Below are positions 57,216-64,000 of a stretch of 64,000 bases of DNA, piece by piece. Below the pieces are notes generated by a model. It worked only from the letters and a program-made list of their open reading frames with translations. It did no database searches and was not told where the DNA came from. This DNA is from Ascarosepion bandense (taxonomy: Eukaryota; Mollusca; Cephalopoda; Sepiida; Sepiidae): contig JBBBDQ010000330.1 of the NCBI GenBank assembly GCA_037127315.1, forward strand, positions 1,281,001-1,345,000. Reading direction: 5' to 3'. A program made the translations under genes and the position numbers. How positions within the stretch are numbered: the stretch's first letter is position 1; each line of letters starts with the position of its first letter.

Positions 57216-58510
57216 TCATTTCTTTCTCTCTCTCTCATTTCCACCCTTTTTTTCTCTCTCTCTGTCTTTTCCACTCGTCTTTCTCTCTGTCTTCTCCAAT
57301 CGTTTTCCTTTCTCTCTCCTCTCCAATCGGTTTTCGTTCTCTCTCCTCTCCAATCGTTTTTCGTTCTCTCTCCTCTCCAATCGTTTTTCGTTCTCTCTCC
57401 TCTCCAATCGTTTTTCGTTCTCTCTCCTCTCCAATCGTTTTTCGTTCTCTCTCCTCTCTTTTTCACTCGTTTTCCTTTCTCTCTCCTATCTTTTTCACTC
57501 GTTTTTCTTTCTCTCTCCTCTCTTTTTCACTCGTTTTTCTTTCTCTCTCCTCTCTTTTTCACTCGTTTTTCTTTCTCTCTCCTCTCTTTTTCACTCGTTT
57601 TTCTTTCTCTCTCCTCTCTTTTTCACTCGTTTTTCCTTCTGTCTCCTCTTCTCTCCGCTCGTTTTTCCTTCTGTCTCCACTTCTTTCCGCTCGTTTTTCC
57701 TTCTCTCTCCCCTCTTCTCTCCGCTCGTTTTTCCTTCTCTCCCCTCTTCTCTCCGCTCGTTTTCCTTCTCTCCCCTCTTCTCTCCGCTCGTTTTCCTTCT
57801 CTCCCCTCTTCTCTCCGCTCGTTTTCCTTCTCTCTCCTCTTCTCTCCGCTCGTTTTTCCTTCTCTCTCCTCTTCTCCGCTCGTTTTCCTTCTCTCCCCTC
57901 GTTTTTCCTTCTCTCTCCTCTCGCCTCGACTCGTTTTTCCTTCTCTCTCCTCTTCTCTCTGCTCGTTTTTCCTTCTCTCACCTCTCCTTTCCAATCGTTT
58001 TTCCTTCTCTCCCCTCCCCTCGCCTCGACTCGTTTTTTCTTCTCTCTCCTCTCGCCTCGACTCGTTTTTTCGTCTCTCTCCTCTCACCTCGACTCGTTTT
58101 CCTTCTCTCTCCTCTCACCTCGACTCGTTTTCCTTCTCTCTCCTCTCGCCTCGACTCGTTTTTCCTTCTCTCTCCTCTCGCCTCGACTCGTTTTTCCTTC
58201 TCTCTCCTCTCGCCTCGACTCGTTTTTCCTTCTCTCTCCTCTCGCCTCGACTCGTTTTCCTCTCTCCTCCTCTCGCCTCGACTCGTTTTTCCTTCTCTCT
58301 CCCCTCGCCTCGACTCGTTTCTCTCTCTACTCCCGCCTCCGCTCGTTTCTCTCTCTACTCCCGCCTCGCTCGTTTCTCTCTCTCTCCCGCCTCCGCTCGT
58401 TTCTCTCTCTACTCCCGCCTCCGCTCGTTTCTCTCTCTACTCCCGCCTCCGCTCGTTTCTCTCTCTCTCCCGCCTCCGCTCGTTTCTCTCTCTACTCCCG
58501 CCTCCACTCG
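57216..58510. repeat. Satellite sub-block 9 (five successive short families)
   Basis: Runs of CCAATCGTTTTTCG (27 bp), TTTTTCACTCGTTTTTC (31 bp), CTCCGCTCGTTTTCC (~29 bp), GCCTCGACTCGTTTTTCC (~32 bp) and CTCCCGCCTCCGCTCG (28 bp), each 200-350 bp long. Confidence 0.85.
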
Positions 58511-60365
58511 TTTTTCTCACACTCTCTCTCACTTCTCAGCTCCCCTCATTTTTCTCTATCTATCTCACCTTCCTTCTTCACTTGCTTTTCTCTTACTCGT
58601 TTTCTCTCTTTCCCCTTTCCCCTACTTACTGTTCATTTTCTTTCTCTTTCCCCTCTTTACTGTTCGTTTTCTTTCTCTTTCCCCTCTTTACTGTTCGTTT
58701 TCTTTCTCTTTCCCCTCTTTACTGTTCGTTTTCTTTCTCTTTCCCCTCCTTACAGTTTGTTTTCTTTCTCTTTCCCCTCCTTACTGTTCGTTTTCTTTCT
58801 CTTTCCCATCCTTACTGTTCGTTTTCTTTCTCTTTTCCATCCTTACTGTTCATTTGCTTTCTCTTTTTCCTCCTTTCTGTTTGTTTTCTCTCTGTTTTCC
58901 CTCCTCTCTGTTCGTTTTCTAACTTCCCCTTTTTTTGTTCATTTTCTCTCTCTCTTTCTCCTCCTTTCTGTTCGTTTTCTCTCTCTTTCTCCTCCTTTCT
59001 GTTCGTTTTCTCTCTTTCTCCTCCTCTCTGTTCGTTTTCTCTCTCTTTCTCCTCCTCTCTGTTCGTTTTCTCTCTCTTTCTCCTCCTCTCTGTCGTTTTC
59101 TCTCTCTTTCCCCTCCTCTCTGTTCGTTTTCTCTCTCTTTCCCTCCTCTCTGTTCGTTTTCTCTCTCTTTCCCCTCCTCTCTGCTCGTTTTCTCTTTCCT
59201 TCTCCTCCTTTCTGCGCGTTTTCTCTTTCTCCTTCTTCCCACTCGTTTTCTCTCTCTTTCTCCTTTCCGCTAGTTTTCTCTCTCTCTCTCTCTCTCTCTC
59301 TTTCCTTTCCTGTCGTTTTCTCTCTCTCTCTTTCTCCTTTCGGCTCGTTTTCTCTCTCTCTCACTTTCTCCTTTCGGCTCGTTTTCTCTCTCTCACTTTC
59401 TCCTTTCGGCTCGTTTTCTCTCTCTCACTTTCTCCTTTCGGCTCCTTTCCTCTCTCTCACTTTCTCCCTTCGGCTCCTTTCTTCTCTCTCACTTTCTCCC
59501 TTCGGCTCCTTTCCTCTCTCTCACTTTCTCCCTTCGGCTCCTTTCCTCTCTCTCACTTTCTCCCTTCGGCTCCTTTCCTCTCTCTCACTTTCTCCCCTCG
59601 GCTCCTTTCCTCTCTCTCACTTTCTCCCCTCGGCTCCTTTCCTCTCTCTCACTTTCTCCCTTCGGCTCCTTTCCTCTCTCTCTGTCTCTCTCCTCTCCTT
59701 TTTGCTCGTTGTATCACTCTCTCTCCTTCTTCACTCTTTTTCCTCTACTCCTTTTTTTCTCTACGTTCTACTCTCTTTTTTCCCTCTCTTTTTTGTTCTC
59801 TTTCTATTCTCTCCTCCTCTCCTCTCCCCTTTCCGCTCTCTTTTCTTCTCTCCTCCCTCTCCTCTTTCTGCTCTCTTCTCTCCTCCCTCCCTCTCTTTCT
59901 GCTCTTCTCTCCTCCCTCTCCTCTTTCTGCTCTCTTCTCTCTCCTCTTTCTCTCTCTCTCTTCTCTCCTCCCTCTCCTCTTTCTGCTCTCTTCTCTCCTC
60001 CCTCTCCTCTCTCTTCTCTCTCCCTCTCCTCTTTCTGCTCTCCTCCCTCTCCTCTTTCTGCTCTCTCTCTCTCCTCTTTCTGCTCTCTTCTCTTCTCTCC
60101 TCCCTCTCCTTTCTTTCGCTCTCTTCTCTCCTCCCTCTCCCCTTTCTGCCTGTTCTCTCCTTCGTCTTCCCTTTCTGCCTGTTCTCTCTTCTCTCTCCCC
60201 TTTCCACTCTCTTCTCTCCTCTTTCTTTTCTGTTCTTTTTCCTCCTTCTCCACTGCACTCTTTTTCTCTCTTCAGTTTCAGCTGCTGACCATTTCTGGGT
60301 TCCTTTTCTTCTTCGCTTTTTCAATTCACTTTTTTGTGTGATCTTCTTCACTGCCCCCCCCCCCT
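58511..60365. repeat. Satellite sub-block 10 (GTTCG, CGGCTC and pure CT families)
   Basis: TTACTGTTCGTTTTC (31 bp), CTCTCTGTTCGTTTTC (29-31 bp), CGGCTCCTTTCC with CTCACTTTCTCCC (32 bp), then CpG-free TCTCCTCCCTCTCCTC units that fade at ~60280. Confidence 0.85.
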
Positions 60366-61479
60366 TCTTATAATACTTCCCTTGCCCTCTCTTTCTGTGT
60401 ATAATTTTTATTTGCCACAAAGAGAAAAACTGTTTTAAATATGAATACAAAAAGTTGCTTCTGGCTACTTTTTAACTGTTATCTAAATAGAATATTGAAT
60501 CTTCTCTTGTTTTAGACACACTTGACCAGCCATTCTGACTGGCCAATTGACCACCCAGCCAGCTAGACTCTGGTCGCTACCCCAGAGAGCAAGCCAATGC
60601 TGCTGCTGCTACTTAACTAAATCTTTAGATTTTGCAGACATTGATTTCCTACTGGTTCTCTACAGTCGGCCATAACTGTACATTTGCATCCAAATGCAGG
60701 ACTCTATGCAATCGACATCTTTGCTGTATAAGGTGGGATGATTTTTGCTGTTGTCGATGCAAAGAAAGAGAATTTTGAAAAGAAGTTTGCCACATTCTTA
60801 AATACTTAAGTGTTGTAATGGAGATACAGTGTCTTTAAACGTTTAATTGCATTGTATCTATAAGTGTTATTTTTTTAACTGGAATGCAAATTGTTGCAGT
60901 TGCAACCCCCCCCCCCCCACTTTACTGATGCTTGCAGCTTTTGAAGTGCATATTTTGTAGTGCTATGTTATACTAGAAGAAAAATAATTTAAATTTGCCA
61001 GACCAACTCTGTAAAGTTGATAAGATTTTCTACCTTTTTAGATGAAGCAAGTGATTATATGGTGATTTTATAGTACATTATGTTGGTTAACTTTTAATAA
61101 ATGAAAAATGTGAATCTTTCTTAAAAGAGTGGCATTAAGATTCAAAAAAAGCAATTACATAGATACTGACAAAAATAAGTTAAAATAAATTTAACAATTT
61201 TATAAAGAGTGAAAAATCAAAAGCAAGAACTGCATATATTTCTAAGAAATAACTTTTGTTTAGAACTGTATATATTTAAACCTGTAAATAAAAAAACTTA
61301 CTTTTTTTCTCTACAAAGTTTAGCATTTTTAATTTTTCTACCTTAGCCATGATATAAATTTCAAGATGTATATATATATTTTTGTAATATTTTTTTTCTT
61401 TTTACTGACATCAGAGTAAGTAATGAGAAAAAATATTGACAACATTGTAACCATCCCTGTCAGCTGCCTGTTGGACAAC
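60366..61479. other. Right flank of satellite, no gene recognised
   Basis: A moderately GC-rich patch at 60520-60740 and a C13 run at 60907-60919. No homologue of the left flank (40746-41532) was noticed, so the array is not bracketed by an obvious repeat. Confidence 0.45.
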
Positions 61480-62039
61480 TACTATTACAATAATCTATAT
61501 TTTGAATCCATTGCCAAATCTGCTGCTATGAAAGTCGGCTCTCTGTGCAGGGCCTGGAAATTTTTCCCACCTGAAACTATTCTGCACATATACAAATCTA
61601 CCATCCGCCCGTGTATTGAATATTGCTGCCATATCTGGTCGGGTGCCCCTGCTGCTCTCCTTGGGCTTCTTGACAAAATACAAAGGAGGATCTGTAACGT
61701 GGTTGATACTGACTTGGCAGACTGGCTGCAGCCGCTCTCACACCGGTGTGATGTAGCTTCCCTGTGCCTCTTCTACAAGTACTTTCATGGCTTCTGCTCC
61801 GATGAGCTTAGATCACTGGTGCCGCCTAAGCACGAATTTACACGAGATACTAGATTAGCAACTAGGTCCCACACCCTTTTACAGTTAAACAAATAAGATG
61901 TAACCGTAAATTCTACTCCAACAGCTTCTTTTCTCGCGCTTCCCGCCTGTGGAACTCCCTTCCACAAGTCTGCTTTCCCGACAGTTACAATCTCCAGGTG
62001 TTTAAATGTAGGGTCAATAGACACCTCCTATCACACTAA
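61480..62039 (+). pseudogene. LINE reverse transcriptase C-terminal domain, one frameshift
   Basis: Reads SIAKSAAMKVGSLCRAWKFF, IYKSTIRPCIEYCCHIWSGA, LLDKIQRRICNVVD, LSHRCDVASLCLFYKYFHG, ELRSLVPPK and TRLATRSHT, the well-known thumb/C-terminal region of jockey/CR1-like elements. Reading stops at 61894-61896. The family's remaining ending (RASRLWNSLPQ, FKCRVNRHL) continues in the frame one base earlier and stops at 62037-62039. The catalytic palm is absent. The frame start at 61423 is upstream of the homology and probably not element sequence. Confidence 0.85.
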
Positions 62040-62226
62040 CTCCCAACTATTCTCACAACACTCTCATCTACCCAACCCTCATTCTCGGAATCCTCACCCG
62101 CCTATCACCCACCCTCTGCTATTTCCTATATTTAATCCAGCCTTTCTCCACTCTACGTAGCCCCCTGCACAGTAGTGGCAGTGACATGCCTTGCTCGGGG
62201 TGAAACGCTTATAAAAAAAAAAAAAA
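61480..62226 (+). mobile_element. 5'-truncated non-LTR retrotransposon with poly(A) tail
   Basis: Contains the RT C-terminus (listed next), a ~170-bp 3' UTR, the tail ACGTAGCCCCCTGCACAGTA... GCTCGGGGTGAAACGC and an A-run at 62213-62226. Truncation at the 5' end and the A-tail are typical of target-primed insertion. It has far fewer lesions than the other LINE relics, so it is the youngest here. Confidence 0.85.
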
Positions 62227-62599
62227 TCAATACCAATAATTTTTACATTTAATTTTCACTATTAGGTTTTAGATCTTTGATTGTGCCAATGTAGTGTGTA
62301 TCCATATTTCATAGACACTACACTGTACCCCAGTTGGACAGCAATATAAACATCTATAAGTGCTAAGCAGGAGGTGAAAATTAGTAAATTTAGCTGATCA
62401 TTGTTAGATAGTGTAAACTTACTTGGGAGACCTTTCCTTTGTAGCCTTGTACCAGACAATCCATATACTTTCCCCAAGCCCAATAACCATTTATGTCAAC
62501 AGCATATTGGATAATTACTCTCCATAGTTATTAAAATATGTTGCAAATTTTTTTTCACCAACTTTTTTTATGAGCACTCCATGTCTGACCATCTTGGTT

Positions 62600-62772
62600 C
62601 AGTTTCAAGTGGTTGAGTTTTGAATTTTGTTTTGTCCTTCTCATAAACTGGTAGCCAACCATAGTTAAAGAGTCCAGTTTGTGAAAGTGAATGTAACAAG
62701 CTCATCCAAAAATCAAACCCAGTTTGCCTATATCTTATTCCAAGCTGTTAACCCTTATACTACTGGCACATC
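62600..62772 (-). mobile_element. tRNA-derived SINE (decayed)
   Basis: Minus strand: TAGTATAAGGGTTAACAGC (A-box-like), ACTGGGTTTGATTTTTGG (B-box-like), TTGTTACATTCACTTTCAC and ATGGTTGGCTACCAGTTTAT-GAGAAGGA. Same family as 30235-30425. Confidence 0.6.
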
Positions 62773-64000
62773 CATGTCATTACCTGATTAAGCTTGGTAA
62801 ATATCTATATTGTTAGCAAATTAGTTTCACACATGGTTAGTTGTGCAGTGAGTACCATATTCATAAGGCCCTAAGCTAAGCCTAGTATATATCTATATTG
62901 ACCTACATAACAAGTAAGCTTTTCTTAAATGATATTGTTGACACGGAATGACAAAACACTGCTACAATATATTGTATCTTTTTAGAACATTCTGAAGTTG
63001 TATCAGTGTTTATAAATACCTGTCCTGAAAATAATTATGATATGGTGACATCTGAAATAACAATATATGATCAGCGTATCCTTGGATTGATGTTTCTGGT
63101 TTATTCTTGAGTAATCTTCAGTGCATGTTCACAATTAATCTGCAAAATGGCTGAATTTGGTCTACCAGATTGTGGCAAACTAATTACTAACCCATATTGC
63201 TGAAAATGTTGAATCAGTCTTGAAATCTGAAGATTGTTATTGGCCTTGGAGTTTCTGCAATTTGCTCTATGGGTGAGAATGAATGGTGAAAATAAAATTC
63301 TGCTATTTTGCTTCTTTGTTAAATTGCCAAATGTTGATCTAAATTTAGAAAAGAGTGGAAAAACAAATTATTTCAAGAATTATTTGCATTGTGTGCTAAA
63401 ATATTCTCAGATCAATCCACTTTCTTTGTCTGACTAAATGACCAAGCATCAGAACTTATTCTTGAATTTTTGTCTTGGTTAAGCTGTGAGCATTTCAGCA
63501 ACCCTTATAATTTCTTAATCCTGATGTGACTTTTCAGACACTATCAGATAATATCAAAACATTAATGAAGATAAGTATGATGATGTTAAACAACAAAATT
63601 TTCTTTAAAAATAAATACTTAAGAATAACAATATTATTTTTCAATGCAATGGAAATTGGTATAAATATTCACACAATTTATTAAATATCAAATAGAATTT
63701 CAGACCTTCAATGAGACTTATGGATCATACCTAGTGGTCAAAATTTCCTGCCTAAGAAACATAAGTGAAATAGTTATATCCCATTTTTAGTCATGACAAA
63801 GACCTATGCATATTATTTAATGAATGAATAGCAAAAATAAGTGAATTATTATCAAAAGTATTTACATCATTTACAATGTTCTGACTGTGCCCTCATCTTT
63901 GTTACCATATTCATGATGAACTAGTGGGTAAGTGTTGGTCAGATCCAGTGACTTGAGTTGTGAGTTAAATATCTGGCTACAGAAGAGGTGAAAAAAAATC
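62773..64000. other. AT-rich stretch, no gene recognised
   Basis: No conserved frame, RNA gene or repeat partner recognised on either strand. 62230-62599 likewise holds only an unrecognised minus-strand frame. Confidence 0.45.

Larger units (their letters stand above)
41533..60365. repeat. Giant polypyrimidine satellite array (~18.8 kb)
   Basis: An uninterrupted tandem array. The plus strand is almost only C and T, broken once per monomer by a short word with A/G around a CpG, most often CACTCGTTT. Monomers are 25-32 bp and fall into sub-blocks with their own word variant. No A on the plus strand means almost no stop codons in any frame, which generates giant S/L/F-rich frames on plus and E/R/K-rich frames on minus. 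These are not credited as genes. The array ends in a C-run near 60355-60364. No centromeric or telomeric signature was seen. Confidence 0.95.

Noticed and set aside
47261..60373. 4,370-codon open frame (and 3,246 codons at 45460-55200, 693 at 41340-43421) encoding S/L/F-rich protein
   Set aside because: The plus strand of the satellite has almost no A, so stop codons cannot occur; overlapping frames on both strands are equally open, monomer lengths are not multiples of three, and there is no domain. It is repeat DNA.
62262..62483. 73-codon minus-strand frame with some hydrophobic character
   Set aside because: No family recognised, no splice or start context, in repeat-flanked DNA.

Overview
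This window looks like AT-rich, transposon-laden DNA from a large animal genome, most likely a coleoid cephalopod (octopus or relative). That is an inference from a metazoan splice-site-bounded exon, dense (TA)n/(CA)n microsatellites, decayed non-LTR retrotransposons, tRNA-derived SINEs and mariner relics. There is no operon, CRISPR array or prokaryotic gene structure. The only host protein-coding sequence I can support is one internal exon at 20609-20783 (+) of the RNA polymerase subunit RPB8/POLR2H. No flanking exon was found, so most of 1-41 kb is probably intron or flank of that gene.

Layout. 0.6-1.3 kb: jockey-type LINE ORF1 relic with CCHC knuckles. 2.1-4.3 kb: SINE plus an AT-rich DNA transposon with terminal inverted repeats and a 300-bp inverted repeat. 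5.8-9.5 kb: repeat-rich stretch with three hammerhead-ribozyme motifs, a LINE RT tail and a Tc1/mariner-like relic. 12.9-14.6 kb: a second LINE RT relic and transposase fragment. 16.1-18.5 kb: second copy of the AT-rich transposon and a possible Helitron end. 19.56-20.24 kb: duplicated SINE-hammerhead module next to the POLR2H exon. 21.4-25.5 kb: a full-length but dead mariner with 21-bp inverted repeats, a 5S/tRNA chimeric SINE and an internally deleted mariner. 28.9-30.2 kb: a (TA)n minisatellite abutting a cluster of three hammerhead motifs. 33.6-35.0 kb: antisense LINE RT relic and SINE body. 40.3-40.7 kb: LINE RT tail. 41.5-60.4 kb: one continuous ~18.8 kb polypyrimidine satellite. 61.5-62.2 kb: a young, 5'-truncated LINE copy. 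The rest is unannotatable AT-rich sequence.

The most interesting result is a set of type I hammerhead self-cleaving ribozymes visible by hand. Four have an intact catalytic core (6997-7053 +, 19875-19931 +, 29731-29785 -, 29986-30042 -). At least three are decayed (5832-5877 -, 9406-9447 -, 30071-30126 +). In animals such motifs are known from Penelope-like retroelements and small retrozyme-type circular RNAs. No Penelope protein is visible here, so these look like non-autonomous ribozyme-bearing repeats, some joined to SINE sequence. The second highlight is the giant satellite. It has a 25-32 bp monomer with a nearly invariant CpG, family-specific sub-blocks, a ~405-416 bp higher-order periodicity and an internal ~2 kb block duplicated ~6.9 kb away. 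Its lack of A on one strand produces spurious open frames of thousands of codons, which I do not accept as genes.
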